A stretch of DNA of 64,000 nucleotides, from contig NZ_CAKD01000020.1 in NCBI RefSeq assembly GCF_000297025.1, positions 62,001 through 126,000 on the forward strand, given 5' to 3'. The notes under the pieces were generated by a model that did no database searches, had not been told where the DNA came from, and was given only the letters and a program-made list of their open reading frames with translations. Source of the stretch: Lactobacillus pasteurii DSM 23907 = CRBIP 24.76 (lineage in GTDB: Bacteria > Bacillota > Bacilli > Lactobacillales > Lactobacillaceae). Position numbers and translations under genes: made by a program. Shown here in pieces: positions 49,485-57,866 of the stretch. Each line of letters begins with the position of its first letter. The first letter of the stretch is position 1.

Positions 49485-50213
49485 TTAATTTACTTCTTGT
49501 CCATGCAAGGTTAAGATATAGCCCCAACCTCTAACTGTTTTAAGAATTTGCGGATGCCTTGGGTCTTTTTCGATTTTATCGCGCAAATGGCTGATATGAA
49601 TATCAACGATTCTGGTTGAATTTAACGATTCATCATATTGCCAGACGCCTTTTAACAGTTGATCTCGAGATAAAACTTGTCCTTCGTGTTCAAACAAGTA
49701 TTCCAATAATTTAAACTCTTTGGTTGTAAGGGCAAGTTTTTTGCCATTTAATTTTGCTGGGTAACTAGATAAGTCTAAGTTGTATTTTTTCTCAGTTATA
49801 AAATAGTCATGAATGCCCTTGTGCCGCAAGGGTCTAGTTGAAATATCATGCTGGGCAGTTAGCCAGGCTAAACTATCTAATTGAGCCAAGATAAGAGAAG
49901 GATTGTAAGCTACTAGAACAGAATTTACATTTAGTTTTAGTAGTTTTTTTGCTAAATGACTGTCAAAGGTTTTAGTCAAACAAATAAGTGGACCGTGAAA
50001 TTTTTGACGAATTTCACTAATTGCAGCAATAACCTCGTTTATATCCAAGTGATGAAGATCAAGCACGATTCCCTTAACATCAGGATCTTCGGCGTGAGTG
50101 ACCACCTTTTTCAGAGTTATGGCGTTATACAAATTCATGTTTGCTTTATTTGTTTCGTTATTTAGTCCGCTAAATAGCAGTAAATTTTGGCTCAATAAGA
50201 TTATAGTTTGCAT
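49485..50213 (-). CDS. Atypical OmpR/PhoB-type response regulator
   Basis: The 242-residue protein has a C-terminal winged helix typical of OmpR/PhoB (LTTKEFKLLEYLFEHEGQVL, STRIVDIHISHLRDKIE, VRGWGYIL). The N-terminal receiver-like domain (about 1-115) is degenerate. Asp52 sits in the phosphoacceptor place, but the paired acidic residues after strand 1 are Ser-Gln and the KP motif is absent. It is therefore probably not activated by ordinary phosphorylation. ATG 50213 has AAAGGA 6 nt upstream. It is divergent from pstS and no histidine kinase gene is adjacent. Confidence 0.8.
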   Translation of the reverse strand: MQTIILLSQNLLLFSGLNNETNKANMNLYNAITLKKVVTHAEDPDVKGIVLDLHHLDINEVIAAISEIRQKFHGPLICLTKTFDSHLAKKLLKLNVNSVLVAYNPSLILAQLDSLAWLTAQHDISTRPLRHKGIHDYFITEKKYNLDLSSYPAKLNGKKLALTTKEFKLLEYLFEHEGQVLSRDQLLKGVWQYDESLNSTRIVDIHISHLRDKIEKDPRHPQILKTVRGWGYILTLHGQEVN

Positions 50214-50284
50214 GATGAATCCTTTCATTCTCTAATTAATAGTATAAGTAAAAAGTGCCTACTTTTGCACGTAGCAAGCAAGAA

Positions 50285-50323
50285 TTTACATAAAATTTAC
50301 ATAAGCAATGATCAGGCTTTACA
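50285..50323 (+). promoter_or_regulatory. PhoP-box-like TTTACA repeats before pstS
   Basis: TTTACA occurs at 50285, 50296 and 50318, spaced 11 and 22 bp, so all three lie on the same helical face. Bacillus PhoP boxes are TT(A/C/T)ACA repeats with 5-bp gaps. A TATACT -10 lies at 50333-50338 without a good -35, as expected of an activated promoter. Confidence 0.65.
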
Positions 50324-50358
50324 CTCGCTTTTTATACTGAAATCGAGAGGTAAAGAAG

Positions 50359-51222
50359 ATGAAAAAGACAAAAATAGCTTTATTGTTAATTTTATTACTC
50401 GTTCCATTCTTAGGAGCATGTTCACATAATAAAAATCAACTGACAATTGTGGGTTCTACAGCTTTGCAGCCACTAGCTGAAGAAGCAGGATATCAATATG
50501 GAATTAAACACAATGTCACTATTAACGTACAAGGTGGCGGAACTGGTACAGGTTTAAGTCAAGTCTCGGAAAAAGCCGTAAATATCGGCAATTCTGATCT
50601 TTTTGCACAGCAAAAACAAGGCATTGATTCTAAAAAATTGCTCGACTATAAAGTAGCAGTAGTTGGCATTGCGGTTATCACCAACTCTACTAGTGGTGTA
50701 AAAAATGTAACTATGGATCAATTGCGGAATATTTTTGCCGGCAAGATTACTAACTGGAAGCAAGTGGGAGGCAAAGATTTGCCAATCGTTTTGATTCACC
50801 GCAGCAAGGGTTCAGGTACGAGATTTACCTTTGAACAAGATGTAATGCATGGTCAGCCAGTTGCTGGCGGACAGGAACAGGATTCAAATGGTTCCGTTCA
50901 AAAAATCGTGGCAGCAACTCCAGGTGCAATTTCCTATTTAGCCTTTGCTTATGCCAATAAGAAAAATCTAGTTAAGCTGGAAATTGACGGAGTTAAGCCG
51001 ACTAAGGCTAACGTTACAAACAACAATTGGAAAATTTGGTCATACGAACACATGTATTTGAATAAAAAGGCCAACAATCAATTAGCGAAAAAGTTTATCA
51101 ATTATATCGAATCGCCTAAAATTCAAACCAGCATTATTGAAGAACTTGGATATATCAGCATTCATCAAATGAAGGTTTCAAAAGATATCAATGGGAAAGT
51201 TCATCAACTAAAAGGGGAGTAA
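50359..51222 (+). CDS. pstS: Phosphate ABC transporter substrate-binding lipoprotein PstS
   Basis: PstS captures inorganic phosphate outside the cell. The 287-residue precursor has a lipoprotein signal with lipobox LGAC (Cys21). Phosphate-binding elements follow (GSTALQPLAEEAG, GGGTGTGLSQV, HRSKGSGTRFTFEQ). It is the first gene of the pst operon, with GAGAGG before the ATG. Confidence 0.95.
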   Translation: MKKTKIALLLILLLVPFLGACSHNKNQLTIVGSTALQPLAEEAGYQYGIKHNVTINVQGGGTGTGLSQVSEKAVNIGNSDLFAQQKQGIDSKKLLDYKVAVVGIAVITNSTSGVKNVTMDQLRNIFAGKITNWKQVGGKDLPIVLIHRSKGSGTRFTFEQDVMHGQPVAGGQEQDSNGSVQKIVAATPGAISYLAFAYANKKNLVKLEIDGVKPTKANVTNNNWKIWSYEHMYLNKKANNQLAKKFINYIESPKIQTSIIEELGYISIHQMKVSKDINGKVHQLKGE

Positions 51223-51225
51223 AGC

Positions 51226-52149
51226 ATGAAAGCTAAAGCAAAAAATCAATTGTTAAAAGCTAGTAAGGCGACTAAGGAAAATGTAATCGGACAAGTAATT
51301 ACCTTCCTATGCGCAACTATCATTGTTACTTTGACGCTAGCGATTATTTTCTTTGTTGCTAGTCGCGGAATCAGAGCTTTTGTAGTTGACCACATCAGTT
51401 TGGGGCAATTTTTAACAGGCAGTGAGTGGAATCCTGGGACAAAAAATGCCCAAGGCCAACCGATAGCAGGATCCTTGCCTATGATTATTGGATCATTTGG
51501 AGTAACTCTGTTGGCTGCTTTAATTGCGACACCATTTAGCTTGGCAATCGGAATTTATATGACAGAATATGCCAGCAAGAGAATGCGTCGCTTGATTCAG
51601 CCAATGATTGAACTATTTACTGGAGTGCCATCAGTAGTTTACGGATTTACTGGATTGATGGTAATTGTGCCAATAACTAGAAAGCTTTTTGGTGGGACGG
51701 GTTTTGGTATTTTGCCAGGAGCTTTAGTCTTGTTCGTTATGATTTTGCCAACTATTACTTCGATGGTAGTTGATACTTTGCAAAGAATTCCAGTAAGTTT
51801 TCGTCAGGCTGCTTTAGCGCTAGGAGCAACTAAATGGCAATCGATTTATCTGATCGTTTTGCGAGCAAGCATTCCAGGAATTTTGACAGCGATAATTTTC
51901 GGAATGGCAAGAGCCTTTGGCGAGGCGCTAGCAGTACAAATGGTAATCGGAAACTCTCCTTTGCTTCCGACTAATTTGGTATCACCAACAGCAACCTTGA
52001 CTAGTCAATTGACTTCTCAAATTGGAAACACAATTATGAATTCGGTCGAAAATGATGCCTTGTGGGCATTAGCATTAGTCTTACTATTAATGTCATTGGT
52101 CTTTAACCTAGTAGCTAAGTGGATTGGAAAAAGAGGAGAATTGAAATAA
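51226..52149 (+). CDS. pstC: Phosphate ABC transporter permease PstC
   Basis: PstC is one of two channel subunits for high-affinity phosphate import. The 307-residue protein has six predicted membrane helices and the EAA loop region ALALGATKWQSIYLIVLRAS that contacts PstB. It starts 3 nt after pstS and its stop overlaps pstA by 1 nt. Confidence 0.94.
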   Translation: MKAKAKNQLLKASKATKENVIGQVITFLCATIIVTLTLAIIFFVASRGIRAFVVDHISLGQFLTGSEWNPGTKNAQGQPIAGSLPMIIGSFGVTLLAALIATPFSLAIGIYMTEYASKRMRRLIQPMIELFTGVPSVVYGFTGLMVIVPITRKLFGGTGFGILPGALVLFVMILPTITSMVVDTLQRIPVSFRQAALALGATKWQSIYLIVLRASIPGILTAIIFGMARAFGEALAVQMVIGNSPLLPTNLVSPTATLTSQLTSQIGNTIMNSVENDALWALALVLLLMSLVFNLVAKWIGKRGELK

Positions 52150-53036
52150 TGAATGCAAAACGAATTGATAAAATTGCGCGCTATGCAATTCAAACAATGG
52201 TAGCCATTGTAGCTCTTATTCTACTTGCTCTATTGTCATATATTCTGATCAATGGTTTGCCCAATGCTTCAATAGACTTTATCTTTAAGCCATCTGAAGC
52301 AATTAAGGCTGGGGGCGGTATCAGAGATCAGTTGTTTAATTCGATTTATTTATTGGTTTTAAGCATGGTGATTTCTCTGCCACTAGCTTTAGGAGCCGGG
52401 ATTTACTTAGCCGAATTTGCACCTAATAATTGGCTAACGCGCTTAGTTAAGACTTTAATTGAAATTTTGAGCTCATTGCCATCGATCGTCGTTGGTCTAT
52501 TTATCTATTTGCTAGTTGTAATTAAATGGCAAGTTGGATTTTCGATTTTGTCAGGAGCCATTGCCTTAACGGTTTTCAATTTGCCTTTATTGACCAGCAG
52601 TATTCAAAATGCCTTTGAAGCAGTTGATCATAAGCAATTAGAGGCAGGGCTAGCTTTAGGGATGTCACCTTGGAAAACGATCAAGGGTGTAATTTTGCCA
52701 ATTACAGTTCCTTCAGTTGTAATGGCAATCATCTTGGCATCGGGAAGAATTTTTGGTGAAGCTGCAGCTTTGATCTACACTTCAGGTCAAAGCGCCCCTA
52801 GACTTGACTATGGTAATTTAAACCCATTTTCGCCAACTAGCCCCTTAAACGTAATGAGACCAGCTGAAACTTTGGCAGTTCATATCTGGAAATTAAATAC
52901 TGAAGGCTTAACCGCTGATAGCGATGCAGTCTCAGCTGCTGCTTCTGCAGTCTTAATTATCGTTGTATTGTTGTTCAACTTGATGGCCCATTATTTAGGC
53001 AATAAGTTAGAAAGAAAATTAACGGGAAAGAAGTAA
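52149..53036 (+). CDS. pstA: Phosphate ABC transporter permease PstA
   Basis: PstA is the second permease subunit. The 295-residue protein has six predicted membrane helices and the coupling loop AGLALGMSPWKTIKGVILP. ATG 52149 overlaps the pstC stop and has AGAGGAG upstream. A TTG 30 nt earlier lies inside pstC without an SD and was rejected. Confidence 0.94.
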   Translation: MNAKRIDKIARYAIQTMVAIVALILLALLSYILINGLPNASIDFIFKPSEAIKAGGGIRDQLFNSIYLLVLSMVISLPLALGAGIYLAEFAPNNWLTRLVKTLIEILSSLPSIVVGLFIYLLVVIKWQVGFSILSGAIALTVFNLPLLTSSIQNAFEAVDHKQLEAGLALGMSPWKTIKGVILPITVPSVVMAIILASGRIFGEAAALIYTSGQSAPRLDYGNLNPFSPTSPLNVMRPAETLAVHIWKLNTEGLTADSDAVSAAASAVLIIVVLLFNLMAHYLGNKLERKLTGKK

Positions 53037-53037
53037 A

Positions 53038-53817
53038 ATGAAAGAAACAAATATCGTAATTCCTAGCCAAGAAATTGCTCTAAAAACTATTGATATGACA
53101 GTTAACTATGGCAAAGTTGAGGCCTTACATAAAACCAACTTATCTTTTCCAAAAAATCAAATTTCCGCTCTGATTGGTGCATCTGGCTCAGGCAAATCGA
53201 CTTTCTTGAGATCACTCAATCGAATGAATGATAAAGTTGCGACGGTGAACGGACAAATTATTTTTGATGGAATTAATATCAACAATCCCAAGATTAATGT
53301 CTATGAACTTAGAAAACATATCGGCATGGTTTTTCAAATGCCTAATCCATTTGCTAAGTCAATTTATGACAATATCACTTACGCCTTGCGCTATCATGGC
53401 GTAAAAGATAAGCAAAAACTCGATGAAATTGTCGAAACTAGTTTGAAAAAGGCAGCCTTGTGGGATCAAGTTAAAGATGACCTTGCTAAAAGCGCCCTAG
53501 ATCTGTCAGGTGGGCAGCAGCAACGCCTTTGTATTGCTCGTGCAATTGCCCTAAAGCCAGAAATTTTGTTACTGGACGAGCCAACAAGTGCCTTAGATCC
53601 AATTTCAACTGCTAAGTTTGAAGAAACGATTATGGAATTGAAGGAAAATTACACGATCATCATGGTAACGCACAATATGCAGCAGGCGGCCAGATCTAGC
53701 GATTACACGGCATTCTTTCATTTAGGCAAGGTCTATGAATTCGATCAAAGCAGCAACATCTTCCAAAATCCACAAGTTGAGTTGACGCAAAATTACGTAG
53801 AAGGAAGATTTGGTTAG
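53038..53817 (+). CDS. pstB1: Phosphate ABC transporter ATP-binding protein PstB (first copy)
   Basis: This is an ATPase of the Pst importer. The 259-residue protein has Walker A GASGSGKST at 47-55, signature [20 protein letters not shown] and Walker [14 protein letters not shown]. It has an N-terminal extension of about 12 residues compared with the second copy. Tandem pstB genes are usual in Lactobacillales. Confidence 0.94.
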   Translation: MKETNIVIPSQEIALKTIDMTVNYGKVEALHKTNLSFPKNQISALIGASGSGKSTFLRSLNRMNDKVATVNGQIIFDGININNPKINVYELRKHIGMVFQMPNPFAKSIYDNITYALRYHGVKDKQKLDEIVETSLKKAALWDQVKDDLAKSALDLSGGQQQRLCIARAIALKPEILLLDEPTSALDPISTAKFEETIMELKENYTIIMVTHNMQQAARSSDYTAFFHLGKVYEFDQSSNIFQNPQVELTQNYVEGRFG

Positions 53818-53826
53818 GTGATAGCG

Positions 53827-54582
53827 ATGAAATCAATCATTAAAACAGAAAATTTACGTTTGTACTATGGCAAAAAAGAAGCACTTCATGGGATTTCTTT
53901 AGAGATTCCAGAAAAACAAATCACGGCCTTGATTGGCCCATCTGGTTGCGGTAAGTCGACTTTCTTAAGATCGCTCAATCGAATGAATGACTTGATTGAC
54001 AACGTTACGATTACAGGTACAGTCAAGATCAATGATCATGATATTTATGCTCCTAAAACTGACATTGTCAAGCTTCGCCAAGATGTTGGCATGGTTTTTC
54101 AACAGCCTAATCCTTTTAGCTTTTCGATCTATGAGAATGTTAGCTTTGGCTTGAAGCTAGCTGGAATTACTGATAAAGAGGAAATTGATGCTCGAGTAGA
54201 AGAATCTTTAAAACAAGCAGCTATTTGGGAAGTAGTTAAAGATCGACTAAATGACAATGCTCAAGGATTGTCAGGTGGTCAACAACAGAGAATTTGCATT
54301 GCAAGAGTTTTGGCAACTAGACCAGAAGTTATCTTGATGGATGAGCCAACAAGTGCCTTAGATCCAATTTCAGCCTCACAAATCGAAGAAACTATGATTA
54401 AATTAAGTCAGGATTATACAATCGTAACTGTAACCCATAATATGCAGCAGGCTTCTAGAATAAGCGATATGACAGCACTCTTTGTAGCTGGGAAAGTTGT
54501 TGAATACGATGAAACTAGTACGATTTTTATGAATCCTAAGGAACAAGTTACCAGCGACTACATTAATGGAATATTTGGATAG
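53827..54582 (+). CDS. pstB2: Phosphate ABC transporter ATP-binding protein PstB (second copy)
   Basis: The 251-residue ATPase has Walker [10 protein letters not shown] at 37-45, signature [20 protein letters not shown] and Walker [14 protein letters not shown], close to the canonical PstB. ATG 53827 is preferred over GTG 53818 because AGGTGATAG overlapping the upstream stop gives the right spacing. Confidence 0.94.
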   Translation: MKSIIKTENLRLYYGKKEALHGISLEIPEKQITALIGPSGCGKSTFLRSLNRMNDLIDNVTITGTVKINDHDIYAPKTDIVKLRQDVGMVFQQPNPFSFSIYENVSFGLKLAGITDKEEIDARVEESLKQAAIWEVVKDRLNDNAQGLSGGQQQRICIARVLATRPEVILMDEPTSALDPISASQIEETMIKLSQDYTIVTVTHNMQQASRISDMTALFVAGKVVEYDETSTIFMNPKEQVTSDYINGIFG

Positions 54583-54591
54583 GTGACAAAA

Positions 54592-55362
54592 ATGCGCGGA
54601 ATTTTTCTTGATGAGATGAAAAAGTTGAACCTTCGTTACATTACGATGGGAATCAATGTTAATGAACAGATATATCTAGCAACCAAGTCTTATATCGAAC
54701 ATGACAAGCAACTAGCTAAAGAAGTTATTGCTGGAGATGAAAAGATCAACGATGAAGAAGTTCAATTGGAAAAAGATTCTTTGCAATTGATGGCTTTAAA
54801 ACAACCAATGGCTTCTGACTTTCGGATGATTATTTCAGCCTTAAAGTCTTCAAGCGACTTAGAGCGAATCGGTGATCATGCAGCTTCAATTGCCGTAGAA
54901 ACAATCAGAGTTAAGGGCAACGAACGGGTTCCTAAAATCGAAAAGTTGATTGCTGAAATGACTGACTTGGTTCGCAATATGATGGAAAAAGTTTTAGACG
55001 CTTATGCTAAAGACGATATTGAAATTGCTAAGTCAGCTGCCAAGATAGATTTAGAAATTGATATCAAGTTTGTTGAAGCAAGAAAAGAAATAATTGCTGA
55101 AATGGCTAAAGAAACAGAAGTAGCTGTAGCTAATGCCTCATACCTGACAGTAATCAGATTGCTTGAGCGAATTGGCGATCACATTGTTAACTTAGCTGAA
55201 TGGGTAGTTTACCGCAATACTAATAAGTTAGTTGAATTAAACCCTGGCAAGCTAGATCGCGATGTAGCTGAAAAGGTGGTTGATGGCGAAAAACTTGACC
55301 AAGATGAAATGAAATTGGTCAAGGAGGCAGAAGCTTGCGCGCAACCAGACGAAAATTTATAA
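54592..55362 (+). CDS. phoU: Phosphate transport regulator PhoU
   Basis: PhoU damps Pst transport and Pho signalling when phosphate is sufficient. The protein has two three-helix bundles, each with the metal-binding motif: LERIGDHAASIAVE and LERIGDHIVNLAEW. The 256 residues include a C-terminal acidic extension of about 30 residues beyond the usual 220-230. ATG 54592 follows AGGTGA with good spacing. Confidence 0.93.
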   Translation: MRGIFLDEMKKLNLRYITMGINVNEQIYLATKSYIEHDKQLAKEVIAGDEKINDEEVQLEKDSLQLMALKQPMASDFRMIISALKSSSDLERIGDHAASIAVETIRVKGNERVPKIEKLIAEMTDLVRNMMEKVLDAYAKDDIEIAKSAAKIDLEIDIKFVEARKEIIAEMAKETEVAVANASYLTVIRLLERIGDHIVNLAEWVVYRNTNKLVELNPGKLDRDVAEKVVDGEKLDQDEMKLVKEAEACAQPDENL

Positions 55363-55369
55363 TTTCTGC

Positions 55370-55398
55370 TTGCATCTATTTGTTAGAGTTGCTATACT
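55370..55398 (+). promoter_or_regulatory. Promoter of rplJ-rplL
   Basis: TTGCAT (55370-55375) and TATACT (55393-55398) are 17 bp apart, with an extended TGC before the -10. Confidence 0.75.
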
Positions 55399-55409
55399 AG
55401 TTAGAGTAA

Positions 55410-55555
55410 ATTCTACCTAAGACTCGGGTGGCATGACGCCTTAATATCCCGCCGAGGCCAGAAGATAATGAAGAATTCAAACGCTCCATGTCTTTTTGGC
55501 ATGGAGTTTCTATTTAAACAGGCCTACATAGAATTTATTAATGTAATTGTGGAGG
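55410..55555 (+). ncRNA. L10 leader (ribosomal protein leader of rplJ-rplL)
   Basis: The 150-nt leader contains a GC-rich segment (CTCGGGTGGCATGACG, CCCGCCGAGGCC) that can form a kink-turn-like stem. A terminator hairpin follows: CTCCATG at 55484-55490 with CATGGAG at 55500-55506, then TTTCTATTT. This layout is that of the L10 leader, where L10(L12)4 binding favours termination. Confidence 0.8.
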
Positions 55556-55564
55556 TGAAATCGA

Positions 55565-56074
55565 GTGAGTAAAGCTGCTATTGCTGAAAAGGAAAAGTTT
55601 GTTAATGCTTTTGCTGAAGAACTTAAGGCTGCCAAGGCTATCTTAGTTATTGACTACTTAGGTTTGACTGTTGATGAAGTTACTAACATGCGTAAGGACC
55701 TTCGTGAAAAAGATGTTAAGATGAAGGTTGTTAAGAACACTTACTTGAGACGTGCTGCTGCTAAGGCTGGTATTGAAGGTCTTGACGATGCTTTTGTTGG
55801 ACCAACTGCTGTTATCTACACTGATAACGCTGATGACATTACCGAACCTGCACGTATCGTATCTAAGTACGAAGATGATTTTGATGTTATCGAAATCAAG
55901 GGTGGTGTACTTGAAGGCAAGTTGACTTCTAAGGAAGAAATCAAAGAACTTGCTGCTATCCCAGGTCGTGAAGGCTTGCTTTCAATGCTTGTTTCTGTAT
56001 TGCAAGCTCCTGTACGCGACTTCGCTTATGCTGTTAAGGCTGTTGCTGAAAAGGGCGAAGCCTCAGCTGAATAG
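55565..56074 (+). CDS. rplJ: 50S ribosomal protein L10
   Basis: L10 is the base of the L7/L12 stalk. The 169-residue protein has the signature FVNAFAEELKAAKAILVIDY and a C-terminal helix that binds L12 dimers. The start is GTG behind GGAGGTGAAA. Confidence 0.96.
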   Translation: MSKAAIAEKEKFVNAFAEELKAAKAILVIDYLGLTVDEVTNMRKDLREKDVKMKVVKNTYLRRAAAKAGIEGLDDAFVGPTAVIYTDNADDITEPARIVSKYEDDFDVIEIKGGVLEGKLTSKEEIKELAAIPGREGLLSMLVSVLQAPVRDFAYAVKAVAEKGEASAE

Positions 56075-56122
56075 TTTTATTGTTATTGATATCTAAATTC
56101 TAATTTTTCGGAGGATACTTAA

Positions 56123-56485
56123 ATGGCTTTAGATACTGCTAAGATTATTGAAGACTTAAAGGGCGCTACAATCCTTGAATTGAACGACCTTGTAAAGGCT
56201 ATTGAAGAAGAATTTGACGTTACTGCTGCTGCTCCTGTAGCTGCTGCTGGTGCTGCTGGTGCTGCTGAAGCTAAGACTTCATTTGATGTAGAATTGACTG
56301 AAGCAGGTCAAGAAAAGGTTAAGGTTATTAAGGCTGTTCGTGAAATCACTGGTCTTGGCCTTAAGGACTCAAAGGACCTTGTTGATGGTGCTCCTAAGAA
56401 CATCAAGGAAGGCGTTTCAGAAGACGAAGCTAACGAAATCAAGGCTAAGCTTGAAGAAGTTGGCGCTACTGTAACTGTTAAATAG
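56123..56485 (+). CDS. rplL: 50S ribosomal protein L7/L12
   Basis: L7/L12 dimers form the flexible stalk that recruits translation GTPases. The 120-residue protein has an N-terminal dimerisation domain, an Ala/Gly-rich hinge (about 35-50) and a C-terminal factor-binding domain with [21 protein letters not shown] split over the last 60 residues. Confidence 0.97.
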   Translation: MALDTAKIIEDLKGATILELNDLVKAIEEEFDVTAAAPVAAAGAAGAAEAKTSFDVELTEAGQEKVKVIKAVREITGLGLKDSKDLVDGAPKNIKEGVSEDEANEIKAKLEEVGATVTVK

Positions 56486-56510
56486 TTATTGCCAATAGGC
56501 AAATATAGAG

Positions 56511-56541
56511 AACAGGCTGGAAAAATCCAACCTGTTTTTTT
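56511..56541 (+). terminator. Terminator after rplL
   Basis: AACAGGCTGGA and TCCAACCTGTT pair with one mismatch over an AAAA loop, followed by T. Confidence 0.85.
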
Positions 56542-56562
56542 ATTTTAATTTTGAGAGCAAAA

Positions 56563-57186
56563 ATGACAGAAGAAAAAAATCAAATGTACTATGCTGCTAA
56601 CCCTAATGCAGCTCATGATGAACATCATATTTCATATAATTTTGCAAATTTTACTCTACAATTGACGACTGATGCCGGCGTTTTTTCAAAAATGCGCGTT
56701 GATTATGGCTCAAGCGTATTAATTAAGGCAATGGCTGAAGTGGACTTTCCACAGGTAGGAATTTTGGATGTTGGGACCGGTTATGGCCCAATTGGTTTAA
56801 CTGCTGCAAAGTTATGGCCTAATCAGACAGTCGACATGATTGGTGTCAATGAACGAGGCCTAGCTTTAGCCCAAAGAAATGCAGCTGCCAACAAGATTTC
56901 TAATGTGAATATCTATGCTTCTGATATCTATCAGAATGTGGATAAGAAATACGGCTTAATCTTGACCAATCCACCAATTAGGGCTGGCAAGAAGGTAGTC
57001 TCAGAAATTTTAGCTAAAGCATTTGAACATTTAGTGCCAGGTGGTACTCTATTAGTAGTTATTCAGAAAAAGCAGGGTGAACCAAGCGCTCGCAAATTGA
57101 TGCAAGAGGTCTATGGCAACTGTGAAATTGTAACTCGCGATAAAGGTTATTACATCCTGAAGTCAGTAAAAAGCGAGGATGAGTAA
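56563..57186 (+). CDS. Class I SAM methyltransferase, RsmC-like
   Basis: The 207-residue protein has the MTS-type fold, with SAM-binding motif I ILDVGTGYGPIG and catalytic NPPIR (an NPPxR variant of the N2-guanine methyltransferases). This points to 16S rRNA guanine-N2 methylation (the YbxB/RsmC group), but the target is inferred. ATG 56563 is used although its SD is weak; TTG 56551 overlaps the terminator region. tadA starts immediately after the stop. Confidence 0.85.
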   Translation: MTEEKNQMYYAANPNAAHDEHHISYNFANFTLQLTTDAGVFSKMRVDYGSSVLIKAMAEVDFPQVGILDVGTGYGPIGLTAAKLWPNQTVDMIGVNERGLALAQRNAAANKISNVNIYASDIYQNVDKKYGLILTNPPIRAGKKVVSEILAKAFEHLVPGGTLLVVIQKKQGEPSARKLMQEVYGNCEIVTRDKGYYILKSVKSEDE

Positions 57187-57714
57187 GTGTTATCGAGTGA
57201 GGACAAGAAGAAATATATGTTGCTAGCTTTTGAGCAAGCTAAAAAGGCTCAAGAGCAAGATGAAGTTCCTATCGGTGCAATAGTAGTTTCCCCTGATGGA
57301 GAAGTGATTGGCGAGGGCTATAATCGCCGAGAGCTTGATCAAGATGCAACTCAACATGCAGAAATGATTGCGATAAAACAAGCTTGTCAAAAAATTGGCA
57401 GTTGGCGTCTAATTGACTGCAGTCTTTTTGTCACTTTAGAGCCATGCCCAATGTGTGCAGGGGCAATTATCAATGCCAGATTGAAAGAAGTCTATTTCGG
57501 TGCAATGGATCCAAAAGCTGGAGCTGCTGGAAGCGTTGTTGATCTGTTTGCAGTAGAAAAATTCAATCACCATCCATTAGTGATTCGTGGACTTTTTAGG
57601 CAAGAAGCTGGACAAATGCTAACTAACTTTTTTAGAGCGATTCGCCAAAAGCAAAAAAAGCAAAAATTGATGGCGCAAGATAGTGGAAATAATTCAGAAA
57701 ATACGCTATTATAG
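57187..57714 (+). CDS. tadA: tRNA-specific adenosine deaminase TadA
   Basis: TadA converts A34 to inosine in tRNA-Arg(ACG). The 175-residue protein has the zinc/catalytic motif His57-Ala-Glu59 and the Pro-Cys87-x-x-Cys90 motif (EPCPMCAGA). The GTG start directly follows the upstream stop, with GAGGATGAG as SD. The tail beyond residue 155 is variable. Confidence 0.94.
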   Translation: MLSSEDKKKYMLLAFEQAKKAQEQDEVPIGAIVVSPDGEVIGEGYNRRELDQDATQHAEMIAIKQACQKIGSWRLIDCSLFVTLEPCPMCAGAIINARLKEVYFGAMDPKAGAAGSVVDLFAVEKFNHHPLVIRGLFRQEAGQMLTNFFRAIRQKQKKQKLMAQDSGNNSENTLL

Positions 57715-57717
57715 TTG

Positions 57718-57795
57718 TTGGGCAATGTTTAACCTCTGAATTGTGTCAGGATCGGAAGATAGCAGCACTAAGGTTGTTTAGGCATGTGCCCTTTC
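57718..57795 (+). ncRNA. ffs: Signal recognition particle RNA, small bacterial type
   Basis: GTCAGGATCGGAAGATAGC followed by AGCAC is the conserved SRP helix 8 with the GGAAG tetraloop region and the AGCAG internal loop that bind Ffh. Flanking GGGCA (57720-57724) and TGCCC (57787-57791) close the hairpin. There is no Alu domain, so this is the 4.5S-like form; exact ends are estimated. Confidence 0.9.
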
Positions 57796-57807
57796 TAAGA
57801 CAATTAC

Positions 57808-57844
57808 AAACTCTTAACTCTTTTAAAGAGTTGAGAGTTTTTTT
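57808..57844 (+). terminator. Terminator after the SRP RNA gene
   Basis: AACTCTTAACTCTTT and AAAGAGTTGAGAGTT pair (one G-U), followed by T. Confidence 0.88.
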
Positions 57845-57866
57845 ACATTATTAGGAATGAGAATTG

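Noticed and set aside
53038-54582. Tandem pstB genes as a recent duplication
   Set aside because: The two copies are clearly diverged, and paired pstB genes are common in lactic acid bacteria.
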